Shown here piece by piece: positions 34,130-46,523 of a stretch of DNA of 64,000 bases. Position 1 is the first letter of the stretch. Every line of letters starts with the position of its first letter. The position numbers and the translations under genes were made by a program. The stretch covers positions 38,718,659 through 38,782,658 of the forward strand of contig CM049313.1 of the NCBI GenBank assembly GCA_026874595.1. The letters are read 5' to 3'. A model generated the notes under the pieces. That model was not told the DNA's origin. It saw only the letters and a list, made by a program, of their open reading frames with translations, and did not search any database. This stretch comes from Sipunculus nudus. Lineage: Eukaryota > Annelida > Sipuncula > Golfingiida > Sipunculidae.

Positions 34130-36791
34130 TTATTGGTCAAAAGCTATGGAGTAATGGTCAATTTAATTCCTCTTACCTCTTACATGGCGTTTCTCACAAA
34201 TCTCTTGTTATTGCATCAGTTTCATGTGGTCAGGTGCTCTTATTTGGGTAATCCTTGAACATGTGTGAAACAAAACTGTCCAGATGGCGATATAAGCCTA
34301 AATCAGGCCATAAATTGATCAATGACCTATTTCCTCGAATTAGAAAAAAACTGAGCCGTCAGTCTACAGATTCTGGCCAAGGACCCCTTTTTACCCCTGC
34401 TGATCTCAATACTGACTTTACTTACATATGTTATTTATCATCTGAACGGGACTGGTAAGCGCAATTATTCGAAGTGTACTTTGTTATTCTAGGTTAAAAA
34501 AATAGGGTAATGGTCATTTTAATTTCCCTTACTCCTAAGATGGGGGAAGAAATCTTCAGTTGTTGTGATGCAAAAAAAAAGCCCGTAACCTCTACGGAGT
34601 CCCATTTTATTCAATGTTAACTTCCTAAAAGTCAGGGTATAGGCATATAGGAAGAAGGAAAAATAATTTCGGCTAATTGTTGGGGGGAGGCAAGGTGGGT
34701 CCCTTCAACCCACGGATTAATATACATAAATCTATTGTGGCGGCCAGGACCGGTACTTAGGTGCCTAAATAGTGTATAATGCTTTGGGGCTGTTTAGTAT
34801 ACAACTCCAGCCTTGCAATTTTTAAGTGGTCTCTGGTTTTATGTCTAGCGTTTAACTGGAACACCCCTCATTTACGACTTGGTTTTGCACTCTTGATACT
34901 GCCCCAATATGATTCATCTTGTTTAATATATTAATATACTAAAAATTTATTTTTACAAATTGTTATAACGCTAAAAATAGAAGACTGGTTCCTGAGATGA
35001 AAGCTCCCAAAGTTCAATGAGACTTTCTAAACTTTGTGAATACACTCCGGGTGGGCTTGCGTGTCTGCTCCTTGCATTGCTCCCTGGCTTGAGAGTATAC
35101 AGTCACGGCACCAGTCGAACTGCATTTGAAAAAAAAATTGATCAATTGACCTATTTCCTCGAATTAGAAAAATACTGAGCCGTCAGTTTACAGATTCTGG
35201 CCAAGAACCCCTTTTTACCCCTGCTGATCTCAATACTGACTTTACTTACATATGTTATTTATCATCTGAACGGGACTGGTAAGCGCAATTATTCAAAGTG
35301 TACTTTGTTATTCTAGGTTAAAAAAATAGGGTAATGGTCATTTTAATTTCCCTTACTCCTAAGATGGGGGAAGAAATCTTCAGTTGTTGTGATGCAAAAA
35401 AAAAGCCCGTAACCTCTACGGAGTCCCATTTTATTCAATGTTAACTTCCTAAAAGTCAGGGTATAGGCATATAGGAAGAAGGAAAAATAAGTTTGGCTAA
35501 TTGGTGGGGGGAGGCAAGGTGGGTCCCTTCAAACCACGGATTAATATACATAAATCAATTGTGGCGGCCAGGACCGGTACTTAGGTGCCTAGATAGTGTA
35601 TACTGTTTTGGGGCTGATTAGTATACAACTCCAGCCTTGCAATTTTTAAGTGGTCTCTGGTTTTATGTCTAGCGTTTAACTGGAACACCCCTCATTTACG
35701 ACTTGGTTTTGCACTCTTGATACTGCCCCAATATGATTCATCTTGTGCAATATATTAATATACTAAAAATTTATATTTACAAATAGTAATAACGCTAAAA
35801 ATAGAAGACTGGTTCCTGAGATGAAAGCTCCCAAAGTTCAATGAGACTTTCTAAACTTTGTGAATACACTCCGGGTGGGCTTGCGTGTCTGCTCCTTGCA
35901 TTGCTCCCTGGCTTGAGAGTATACAGTCACGGCACCAGTCGAACTGCATTTGAAAAAAAAAAATGATCAATTGACCTATTTCCTCGAATTAGAAAAATAC
36001 TGAGCCGTCAGTTTACAGATTCTGGCCAAGGACCCCTTTTTACCCCTGCTGATCTCAATACTGACTTTACTTACATATGTTATTTATCATCTGAACGGGA
36101 CTGGTAAGCGCAATTATTCAAAGTGTACTTTGTTATTCTAGGTTAAAAAAATAGGGTAATGGTCATTTTAATTTCCCTTACTCCTAAGATGGGGGAAGAA
36201 ATCTTCAGTTGTTGTGATGCAAAAAAAAAGCCCGTAACCTCTACGGAGTCCCATTTTATTCAATGTTAACTTCCTAAAAGTCAGGGTATAGGCATATAGG
36301 AAGAAGGAAAAATAAGTTTGGCTAATTGGTGGGGGGAGGCAAGGTGGGTCCCTTCAAACCACGGATTAATATACATAAATCAATTGTGGCGGCCAGGACC
36401 GGTACTTAGGTGCCTAGATAGTGTATACTGTTTTGGGGCTGATTAGTATACAACTCCAGCCTTGCAATTTTTAAGTGGTCTCTGGTTTTATGTCTAGCGT
36501 TTAACTGGAACACCCCTCATTTACGACTTGGTTTTGCACTCTTGATACTGCCCCAATATGATTCATCTTGTGCAATATATTAATATACTAAAAATTTATA
36601 TTTACAAATAGTAATAACGCTAAAAATAGAAGACTGGTTCCTGAGATGAAAGCTCCCAAAGTTCAATGAGACTTTCTAAACTGGTTTGTGAATACACTCC
36701 GGGTGGGCTTGCGTGTCTGCTCCTGGCATTACTGCCTGGCTTGAGAGTATACAGTCACGGCATCAGCCGAACTGCATTTGAAAAAAAAAAT
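34130..36791 (+). repeat. right arm: three tandem ~824-bp units
   Basis: Unit starts are at 34,318, 35,141 and 35,966 (spacings 823 and 825), each beginning ATCAAT(T)GACCTATTTCCTC. Units 1 and 2 end in TGCATTTGAAAAAAA-type A tracts before the next start, and the third ends at about 36,791 the same way. Units 2 and 3 are nearly identical and share changes absent from unit 1, for example AATTGGTGGGGGG and CTTGTGCAATAT. The first ~250 bp of each unit and a later block are inverted relatives of the left arm. Confidence 0.93.
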
Positions 36792-37707
36792 TATGATTTG
36801 ATCTTTACGTCTCCAACGAGTTACCCGACCTCCAGACAATCTGCTGCTTTTAGAAATGTTGGTGCGTGGTTTACAATCCATTACTTGCTTCGTCGACTCA
36901 ACCTGATGCACCCTTAAAAGAGGCAACAATCATGGATTGGACGTTTGGCGTTACATATAGGAAACGTACACAATACCCCTGACATTCCTTCATGATTCGT
37001 ACAGACGCTGACACATTTTTCACCAAAAAAAATGAAAGGTTCTCACATAACCATTCGCAAGAGATTCGCATACTGGTAACTCGTGTGTCAACAAGGTTCC
37101 AGTGAATACATATGAACGCCCGAAACGACATGTGCATCATTAAAACCATTTGTTCGGTTACAGGCTATGCATAATCATTGGAATGAATAATTAACAGGAT
37201 ATGAACCTTTTCCTTGCACATATGTGCCTTTCTAATCAATTAATAACCTAATCAGCCGTTTTGCTGCTTGACTGATGTAGATCGCGTTTCTGGACGCGAA
37301 AGTGAAGACTCCAGGAATCAAGCCGCCTTAAGCAGGGTCCAGAAAGGAAATATCTGCGATATACATCTTTTACGACATACACTGTTAGCATCCGTATTTA
37401 AGACTATTTACTGAATAATTAAATGAATATTTGGAAAGATTATTCTGTCGGCCTACAAAAGAGTAGTGTATTTCTATCAGGATTGGCTGTAATATTTTCG
37501 TATTTAATGGTCAATACGGATTTAAACAGGAAGAGACCGTCGGTTAAAAACATATAACGTATAACATAAACTAAAAAAGTATTTTGTAAGCTTATTCTTT
37601 TTCAAAGACTCGAACTCGAGGATGGAGGGCATTGACTTTGAATTCAGGAATTCGAACGTCGTCCCAGTCTCGGTAGCGTGGACTTAATTACAATTACTTT
37701 AAAAATA

Positions 37708-37711
<4 letters not shown>
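36792..37711. other. non-coding, no gene seen
   Basis: Unremarkable AT-rich sequence. Confidence 0.5.

Positions 37712-37757
<46 letters not shown>
37712..37757. repeat. (AT)n microsatellite
   Basis: About 23 uninterrupted AT units. Confidence 0.95.
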
Positions 37758-37759
<2 letters not shown>

Positions 37760-38762
37760 ACCAACGGGGTTGCACTTTAATGGATTGATCTTAGGAACCA
37801 CAAGATCTAAGACAGAATACAATGTCCGGAAGGTCAACCCCTGTACCATTTGAAAAAAAATAATAGTGGAATTCATGTCCGTCACACATATAAATCATCA
37901 TTTTGCTATTATAAAGGATACATGACCTTGATTTGCCGTATATTATCCTGCAACCGAGCGCGTTTCCCAATGGGAATTTTTTTTCCTTATTTATTTTTCC
38001 ACAAAGGCATGGGTGCTACAGGAGGTGGTAACCTTGGTTACGTGCAGTCTCACCAGGGGACAGACACCTGCCTCAATAAAGCATGGTGCTCCTTCAAGTA
38101 ATGTATTGAATTTTCAACTTTGATAACAAGGTGTTATTTCTTTTTTTTATTCATGGAACGGACAAATATCACTTAGGTCACACAAAAAAACTATGTAACG
38201 GAACCGTCGCTCTTATTTTGGGGGGAATTTTTTGAGTAGGCACTACGTCCGCAGTTTGCTGTTGATTGGTTCTCCTGCTCCATTCAAAGTATTCATGGAG
38301 TAAAATAAACAGAAAATTGCCGCGCATAGTTGTATTCTTCCTGTTAGTTGATATAAATTCCACGTATTTTGCATCGACCGATAATTTGAAATAGTTATTC
38401 CTCCGCTCAATCCGTAATTTTATCCAAGGGTCCGCATGGCAATTATTTTCAGTGTAGCAAAAATGTAAATGTCATACAGAAAAAAATTAAGATTATTACC
38501 ATTTCTAAGTTGTTGTGTTTGTATTCTCCAAAGCTGTGTTTACTTGGCCGCGGTAATCGGTCGGCGGAAAGATATTTTCGTTGCATTTTTTTTCAAATAT
38601 AAACCATTTATTTGGCCCGCGGTATAAAGACCTGGAATGCTGAGTATGGAATGAGACACATGGTAAGGTGGAATCAACAGCATAGTACGCATTACACCGA
38701 TCATTGGACCTTAATTATCACGAGTTTGACCTAAGAATGCAGCACAAGGTCAAAAAAGAATC

Positions 38763-38835
38763 AAAGATATGATTCTCAGGCACCAGCTGCGTCAATTTTA
38801 ACTCCCGCGTCATTTTTTTTTTATTTTGATTTCAT
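38763..38835. mobile_element. truncated copy of the 7.6-kb MITE family
   Basis: AGATATGATTCTCAGGCACC followed by GCGTCAATTTTAACTCCCGC matches, in reverse complement, the right end of the element at 7582-7889 (end GGTATGGTTCTCAGGCACC, then GCATCAATTTTAAACCCCCG). About 70 bp is kept, after which LINE sequence begins. Either the LINE landed in it or the rest was lost. Confidence 0.75.
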
Positions 38836-38860
38836 CTTTTAACCATAAAATAATAAAATT

Positions 38861-40590
38861 TTGTTAAGGTTTCCTACCCGAATAAAAAAACCATGGTTCA
38901 ACCGTTCAATCAGATATAAATTGATTGACAGAGACATGGCATATCGAAGTGGTGACTCAAACAAATTTAATAAAGATAAATATGAAGTTAGACGTGCAAT
39001 CAAACTCGCTAAAATCAAATATACGGAAAAACTGGAATCTGATCTACGGGCAACGGATGATTCCAGGCAGCTGTGGCAGAGCATAAAGGCAATTGTACCG
39101 TACAAAAGTAAACTGAGTACTAACCCAATCTCAGACGATCTGAATCATCCTGATGAATTAAAAAAATTTTGTGCTCGCTATGATCGGCCTGAAACCCTTT
39201 CTGAGAAAACATCATGTGACGGTCCGCCTCCATTTGTTATAGAAACTTTAGATACAAAGAGAACTCTTGCCTGCTTAAACATAAGCAAGGCGGCTGGTCC
39301 TGATGGTATCACGCCGCGACTGTTAAGAACTTGCGCCGATGAAATATCTGGTGTTCTCACTCTTCTTTTTAACTGGTCCTTGCGATCTTGTACAGTGCCA
39401 GAGCTATGCAAACGATCAGTGATTATTCCTGTCCCGAAAAAATCTCATGCATCATGTTTGAATGACTATCGTCCTGTTGCATTAACTTCTGTAATTGCCA
39501 AGAGTTTTGAGCGACTGGTGTTAAATTATCTCAAAAGCTGTATTTCAGAAACTTTTGATCCTTTTCAGTTCGCCTATCGTAGTAACCACTCAACAGATGA
39601 CGCTGTATCATTCACCCTTTACCGTATTTTAAAACTTTTCGACTTACGAGAATCTACCTATGTTAGGGTTTTATTCATTGATTTCAGCTCAGCCTTTAAC
39701 ACTATCCTTCCCCATAAATTAATCGGAAAACTATCAAAACTGGGTATTAATATTAACATGTGTAACTGGATCTTAGACTTTTTAACAAATCGGCCTCAAG
39801 TGGTTAAGATTGGTAACATTATTTCCGAAGGTTGTGTGTTTTCACCAAAATTGTACTCTCTATTCACCTATGACTGTGTCTCTACTTCTGATGATTGCCT
39901 CATAGTAAAATTTGCAGATGACACAACCGTTTCTGGGCTCATCCGGGGAATTAACGAAAGTGTTTACCGCAATGAAATTAAAACTTTAACTTCGTGGTGC
40001 TCTGAAAATAATCTGGAGTTAAATGCAAAGAAAACCAAGGAGATGATAATTGATTTTAGACGGAAGAAAACTAAAATATTACCCTTAGTAATTGAAGGCT
40101 CCGAGGTTGAAATCGTTGACTCTTTTAAATTTTTAAGAATTTTTATTTCTTCTGATTTGAAGTGGGCCGAAAATGTTAATTACTGCGTAAAGAAGGCACA
40201 ACAACGTTTATTCTTTCTAAGGAACCTAAAAGATTTCGGGCTCAGTCAACCGATTTTATTAAAGTTTTATCGGGCGGTAATTAAGGGAGTCCTGACGTTG
40301 TCAGTCACTGTATGGGGAGGCAGTATCACGGTCGAGGAAAGGAACCGTCTATCGAGAGTAGTTAAACAGCTGAGAGGATCATTGGGGTTCCTTTACCAAC
40401 AGTTGACTCCTTATTTCAAACACGATTGTTGAAGAAAGCAAACGACATTATAGAAGACTATAGTCATCCGGCGCACTATTTGTTTAAAAAAATAAAATCG
40501 GGGGTTCGCTATAGGTCGCTATCAGGCAATTCCAAAAGAACTCAAACCAGCACTTATGCGGGAATTAAATATATCATTTGGAGCACAATT
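38861..40590 (+). pseudogene. LINE reverse transcriptase, disabled
   Basis: The open frame 38,861-40,432 encodes RT motifs in order: AAGPDGITPRLL, PVPKKSHASCLNDYRPVALT, VLFIDFSSAFNTILPHKL and VKFADDTTV. The segment between GNIIS and EGCVFSPKLY is about ten residues shorter than in related RTs and lacks the normal G-x-PQG of that motif, so an in-frame deletion of about 30 bases is inferred. Near 40,385-40,392 a frameshift moves the C-terminus into another frame, where LPTVDSLFQTRLLKKANDII and further family-typical residues continue to about 40,590. The enzyme would be inactive. Confidence 0.85.
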
Positions 40591-40757
40591 ATCTAGTCAA
40601 ACATTCTTAGTCATACGTCTTTTTTCTATACACAATTTTATTTAATTATTTCTTGTTTAATGTGTTTGTTTTAGCAAGCCAGTCAAGCCAAATACTATTG
40701 TATGTGATGATCTTATTACATATATATAGCAATAAACTATATCTTATCTTATCTCTG
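38861..40757 (+). mobile_element. Rex1/CR1-like LINE, 5'-truncated
   Basis: The element starts within the endonuclease-RT linker (KKPWFNRSIRYKLIDRDMAY), so the endonuclease is missing. It runs through the RT to a 3' UTR ending with CAATAAA at about 40,730 and a TATCTTATCTTATCT tail at about 40,740-40,755. Such microsatellite tails are normal for CR1-clade elements. A 5' truncation of this kind is the usual result of incomplete reverse transcription. Confidence 0.88.
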
Positions 40758-40789
40758 TTAAGTAGTGTTTAAATTACCTGTTTAGAAAA

Positions 40790-41600
40790 AAAAATTTTTT
40801 TGTTTGTTTTTTTTTTAACCGTTATTTTCATCATCACAATACAGTGATACATGAGTACAGTCATATAAGTTTTCATTTGAAAGGTACACCACATTCAAGA
40901 TCTATGGTGCAATTCATTTTCAAAAAGGTATATCGGGTTTGTTTAATTTGTACTTCCTGATAATTTTTTTCGCTTTAAATATATATTTGTTAAATATATA
41001 TATGTCATGTTGTGTAAGTAGTTCTGTTTTCTCATACCTTAGCATTGTTTCTCTTTCTGTTAGTGTTATCCTTTTACAAATCTTAACACAGATGTGGGAT
41101 TCGATTGTGTTCCCAAACTGTCTTAGTTTCACACAGTTAAAGAAGAAATGTTCGACAAATTCTACTTCACTGCCATAGAAACACCTGTTTGTGTCAGTCA
41201 CAACAATTTTTTGCAACAGGATACGGGTAGGATATATGTTGTGGACGATTTGCCATTGTAAGACTCTTTAATCTGGTTTCTTTAGTACAACTGTATATGT
41301 TTTTCGATCTAGTACTTCTAAAATTAAAATTTTCATATTTTTGGTTCAAGAAGTTTTGAATTTGTGGAGGACCTTGGTCATCATTTATTAAAGATAATCT
41401 AATAGATCTCGCGGTCCACTTACTGATTTTTTTACCTCTAAGGAATTATTTACCACCTGGTGGCTAAGTGAGCTATAAAAGACAGCTGTTTACGTTGCGT
41501 TATATTCCTGTGGTGTGCCCCTTTTTCTGCACTCTCTCATCAAATGATAAAATCTTTCCGTTTTGAAATATATCTTCAATGTAAATAATATTTGCTTTAA
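40790..41600 (-). mobile_element. 3' remnant of another LINE (Tx1/L1-like or related)
   Basis: On the minus strand, broken frames read DIFQNGKILSFDE, KKISKWTARSIRLSLIN, LKSLQWQIVHNIYPTRILL, then CFYGSEVEFVEHFFFNC. This order is the C-terminal region of L1/Tx1-type LINE polyproteins, ending in a zf-RVT-like cysteine/histidine segment; the usual second cysteine of the CxxC pair reads as Y-G here. There are stops near 41,490 and 41,580. The RT core is missing. It lies tail to tail with the Rex1-like LINE. Confidence 0.72.
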
Positions 41601-43839
41601 GGTCTCATGATCGTCGAACAACCTTGGTTTAATTTAGCTTTAGAATTCATATTAAAATGAATTTTAGCCACAATGATATATACATATTTGAAATCCTTAG
41701 AATATCTGCTTTCGGTTGAGATATATATGAACATTGTCTCAGATTTTCCTTTGAAGATTTTAATCTTTAAATTATTTATTTTATATTTTTTAACGCGATA
41801 AAATCTCTCATTTAGCAAAGAGTATGTAAATAAAAATAATATCGTATGAAAGTACATACAAATATCTCCAGGCTTTTTTTATTGTATGTTTACAATCTTT
41901 TTTTCCTATTGAATTTTCAATTAAAAAATCATGATACAAACAATGCATATTTCTTTTGAATGGTGTATAACTTACTGCCAAACTAAAACAGATATCGAAA
42001 AAAAAAAGAAAAAATGCATTTTAGATTACATGTCAACTTACATTTATGCAAAATTTGAAAACTCTGCTTGTGGTGGATTTTGAGAAATATCGCCCCGAAA
42101 CCGTGCAGTCTGTTGAACTGTTGTTTTGAGAAAATGGCCTTAACTGTTTGGGAAGAGTAATCTCATTTTCAGCGGAAAACAGAAAAAAAACAGCGCAAGT
42201 GACAGTTGTATATTTTCATTATATATTCTGATCTGAATTTGTTTCGATAAACAAAATTGAAAATTAATTAGTTTGTCACGATGAAAAAGACGAAATTTTA
42301 ACATGAAATGACATCTCAAGAACTGTCAAACAGAAGTAGGCGTAGCTTTCTTTTCCGAGTGACTTGCCATCGGTAATTAGGTCATGGGCCACCGCGCCGG
42401 GACAAGCGTCGGGTGTGAAGTGACTGTTAAACAACGATTACTCTAATTACAATGAGCAGACATTCGAACTGCGTAAAGTTTACTGAAATAACAAGCGGCA
42501 ATTTCATATCATGACATATTCTTGCTAAACCATGACGTTTATCCGTTTAGGATGGCCTTGACGTAATTTTGGGCAGTGACACAGACCTAAACTTAATTAT
42601 ACAACTGCATAATAGATCAGGGGTAAGAGTACAGGGATAGTGTTTGAAGTAATTAGTGTCAATTAAATTATCGAGTGTCGGTAATAAAGATAAGCACAGC
42701 CAAAGGCTGACTGACCAGCGGCCTCCGCACGCCTGTCAATCAAAGATGGGCCGCCAGTAAATAGTTAACTAAAAAGCAACTGAACACCCTGTTGGTTCTC
42801 GCCGAGCTGACAGTGGTCCTGTATACAACCCACGTTGGGTTGACATCTGAATTAAAATGCTTATTTTTCCAGTGGATACAATATAACGCTAGGAAATTGT
42901 TTTTGTGACAAGATAGATATAATAAACAAGTTTAAGGTCACGGTTTTTCACAAAAATGTCAATTTTACGATTTTTAACAATAATTAGACATTAATCTAGT
43001 CTCTAAAGAACAGAACCGATTTTTTATACGTAAATGACTCATTATTCCATATGACCCTCGATTCATATTAATTTTCTCCCATTGTACTAGTTTTATTATA
43101 TTTTAGCCATGTTTAATAAACGTCTGTAGAATTATGATTTTATTAGATGTGTCCCTTTCATATAAATATGACACTACTCTGTAATGCAGTTTCCCATTTT
43201 ACCATAGTGGTATGACGGAATGTTTTCCAAGTTGTTTTATCGTTGCTCACTAATACTATTACCCATTTTAAGAGTAGAGCATGTTGTATATCTTTGACGT
43301 TAATAACTCTGGGTCCACCATTTACAAATCAGGTGACATTATTTTCCTTTTTACTTTATCAAATGCCCTTTTGTTATTGCATTTTTTTCTGCCAAATTAA
43401 TTTGAATATCATTTTATCTATGGTATTCATTACCTTTTCAGGCATATACAAAGCTTGCATAATGTATACCATCTGGGATATGAGAAAAGTTTTCACAATT
43501 ATTATTTTCCCTATTATCGAGAGATTTCTCTTTTTCCATTTCTTAATATCTTCAAATAATATTTTTACTCGGAGCTTCTTTCGATTACTCGGCCACTAGT
43601 GAATGACACAGTGATGCTGCGCGTTATATGTTGTATTTAATAGAAATGACTGCAAGGTTTCCAATGATATTTCTCTACTGACCTTGGACCTCATACTTCA
43701 TGAAACATGTATTAGTAAAGTATGTGGATGATAGACCGTTAAATCACTGACGCCCGAGTAGAACTGTGATTGAAACAACCCATATCTGAATATAGCTTTT
43801 CCATCTTCATGTGTGTTGACACAAACATCATAATATTGT
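41601..43839. other. non-coding, no gene seen
   Basis: Mostly AT-rich. 42,660-42,790 is less AT-rich and carries GATAAG and TCAATCAAAGATGG words of transcription-factor type, but this is not evidence of function alone. Confidence 0.45.
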
Positions 43840-43889
43840 CCTGAAACCGTGTTTCTCCGAAGTGGTTTTCTCCTGAATCTGGTGATTTA

Positions 43890-44096
43890 GCAGGGTCGGA
43901 TCCAGGGTTTTGCTCCAGGGGAGGCTCCAGACCAGGAAGACTGCGAAGAAACCCGCAAAAAGGTTCTTTGATTCAGAAAGGGGGGGGGGGGGTCCAGGCC
44001 GGAAATATTGGTTTAAAACCCTAGAAAAAATTTGTTGCTGCTCAAAACGAGGGGATCCAAACCCCCCCCCCCCCCCCCCCCATTGGATCCACCATC
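43890..44096. repeat. small G/C-tract element with GGATCCA ends
   Basis: The left end GGTCGGATCCAGGG and right end TTGGATCCACC are inverted matches around GGATCCA, about 200 bp apart. Inside are a 13-base G run (43,980) and a 17-base C run (44,064). This may be a degenerate MITE. The ends are short, so confidence is modest. Confidence 0.4.
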
Positions 44097-44562
44097 ACTG
44101 TTTAGAGTTGCTAATATAACTTCCTACAAATAGATCATGTATGGCTTCAATGCAATTCCTTCTCGCTGTTCACATTTGGATAATGGTGTCTCTGTACAAT
44201 GTATGACGTTTTCTTCAGAAACCTCATTCCTGATGACAAATATCTGTGGACATGAAGACTGTTTATAAACGATTACTCCGACGGCAGTTCATGATATTCA
44301 TCTGGCAAAAAATGCATGTAAACAAAAATGAACCTGTGTAGCAGAGAGTAAGCCATTGTAATTCCTGTATAATCTATAGCTTTTAATTTTCAGTCTTAAG
44401 ATATACTATGTGTTACCCATCTCGACTATACGTTTATAATAAGTGATTATATGTGGTCATGAAAACTGGTGGTTCTTTAGCTAATACTGAACGACAGGAC
44501 AGATTTATATGTCCCCGATCTCAGTAAATAAATCTACAGGGATTAAAAAGATCAATGTGTAC

Positions 44563-44718
44563 GGAGCCCGGGAGAAGACATCGTGAAATATATTTATTAA
44601 TTCGTGCGCACGAATTAATAAATATTTTTTAACCTTGGAAATATATTTTTCACATCTAGTAATTCGTGCGCACAGACGAATAAATAAACATTTTTCACCG
44701 TGTCCTCTCCCGGGCTCC
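44563..44718. mobile_element. 156-bp fold-back MITE
   Basis: GGAGCCCGGGAGAAGACA at the left and its near-complement TGTCCTCTCCCGGGCTCC at the right bound the element. The inverted similarity continues inward to ATTCGTGCGCACGAATTA, itself a near-perfect palindrome, so almost the whole element can fold. No target duplication is clear. Confidence 0.82.
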
Positions 44719-46093
44719 ATAAATGTGTTCCTAAACAATATACCTTGTTTGATCTTATATCATCATAAGAACAGCGACGGATATTTTAGCATATAAACAA
44801 ATCAGATAAAAGTATTACTAACAATACCATTCTTTAGCCATATAATTTATTCTGGGATTTCGATTGCAGGAAACTCGGTGTTGTGTAAGCCCTGATAAAT
44901 TGCATGCATGATATTTTTATGAAGCAAATCGTTTTGCTTTATTAAAAAGTACACTTCTAACCCAACACTCCCTGCAACAGCTCTCCTCTACTCCGTGCGT
45001 TCTTGAGCCGCATCATTAAAGGTCGCTTTGAGCACGTGTCACCACACAGAAACACTTCTAGCGATTCCCGACTGATCATCAGATCATCAAAGAAACACCT
45101 GTAGTGTAATCAGTGTCTCACTTCCTACTTAATCAACAGGTAAGAGACCGGCAGATATGAGCTTCCTCTTATCTAAAAGGTTATGTGTGCCCTGCAACTG
45201 ATACACAGGTGGTTATTCCTTTGATAATTAATCAATCTAATCAATTTGTTTTCGTCATTACTCGGTATTTGTATATTTTTAAACAGCACAGGCCCCCATG
45301 TTGTATAAGAAACCAAGAAACAGTAGACTCTGGTTGACTAGCTTCACCTCGCTGCGCTGTCCATGTTGATTTAATATATCCGTCCCTGAATGTAGAATAC
45401 TTGCCCTTATTTGTCAGTTTGTCAAAGAATTTAAAAATTCAAATTTCATTAGAAGGAAAAATGACAGATGTGCAGTAGAAAATGCCTGGAGATGTTTTTC
45501 TATATTTAAAGCTGATATTATTGTTAAATGTATACTTACTGTCAGATGTGAGAATAAAGCGTTTTTATTCAACTTAAAATTTGGTTAACTTTAAAACCTA
45601 CAGACAAACAACAAATATTATATTTATATGGCGGATTTAATCCAGAGTATTCTGGGAATTCAAAATATGTTTATGTCATTGGGATTTGAAGTTAATATAT
45701 ATTTATTCAATATATATTTTAAAGCTAAACTGATCCAAGGTAGTTTGACGATATGAAGATGTTAACTCACTGTTAGACACCAACAATTACGCCAAGTTCA
45801 CTACCGGGCTGAGCCATAACAAATACTTTGCATATAAGAGACTACTCACATCTGTGGATTTTTCTTTACCGATGACGTCACCGGTATTTCGGACTTCCCC
45901 GTAATTTCAGCACTTAGTACGGGCTACATATTTTTTAAATGTCACACAGCACATGGCATGCAGACACAAAGCAGCAGACAGGCTTGTAACTGCAGTATAC
46001 AAATTTTCGCAATATTCAACTTCGTTTAAAATATGAGCTTTTGGTAATTCTTAGAAATCAAGATCAAGAGCGCTATTAGTAGTAATATAATAA
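44719..46093. other. non-coding, no gene seen
   Basis: It contains one half of a diverged duplicated segment (45,085-45,225, paired with 52,985-53,120). No exon is visible. Confidence 0.45.
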
Positions 46094-46158
46094 AAATAAT
46101 AATAATAATAATAATAATTATTATTATTATTATTATTATTATAAATATTATTATTATT
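46094..46158. repeat. (AAT)n/(ATT)n palindromic microsatellite
   Basis: About eight AAT units are followed directly by about eight TTA units, so the two halves are reverse complements and can form a hairpin. Confidence 0.92.
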
Positions 46159-46466
46159 TGAGGTATTTAAAGGACAGGTATTTAAACTCCCTCGAGCACT
46201 TCATAATGAATATACATAGTACCAGGGGTTTTCCTTCAGCTCAACGGACGGCCTGTCTCTGTATGACGGCCGTTGAATCTTTATCCTAAGTGTTTAAACA
46301 AGTTTAGGATTCTATCAGCCCAGTTCCCCAGAATTCAATCATTTCAGAAGCCGTCACTCACCTTTATGATATATCCAGCTGATACCATTGGCGTATTCAG
46401 CATTTGAAAATAAAGGAGGCGCAGCCCTAAAGTCGGAAGGGGGCTGTTTTGCGTCTTTTAGAAATG

Positions 46467-46468
<2 letters not shown>

Positions 46469-46520
<52 letters not shown>
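46469..46520. repeat. (AT)n microsatellite
   Basis: About 26 AT units. Confidence 0.95.
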
Positions 46521-46523
<3 letters not shown>

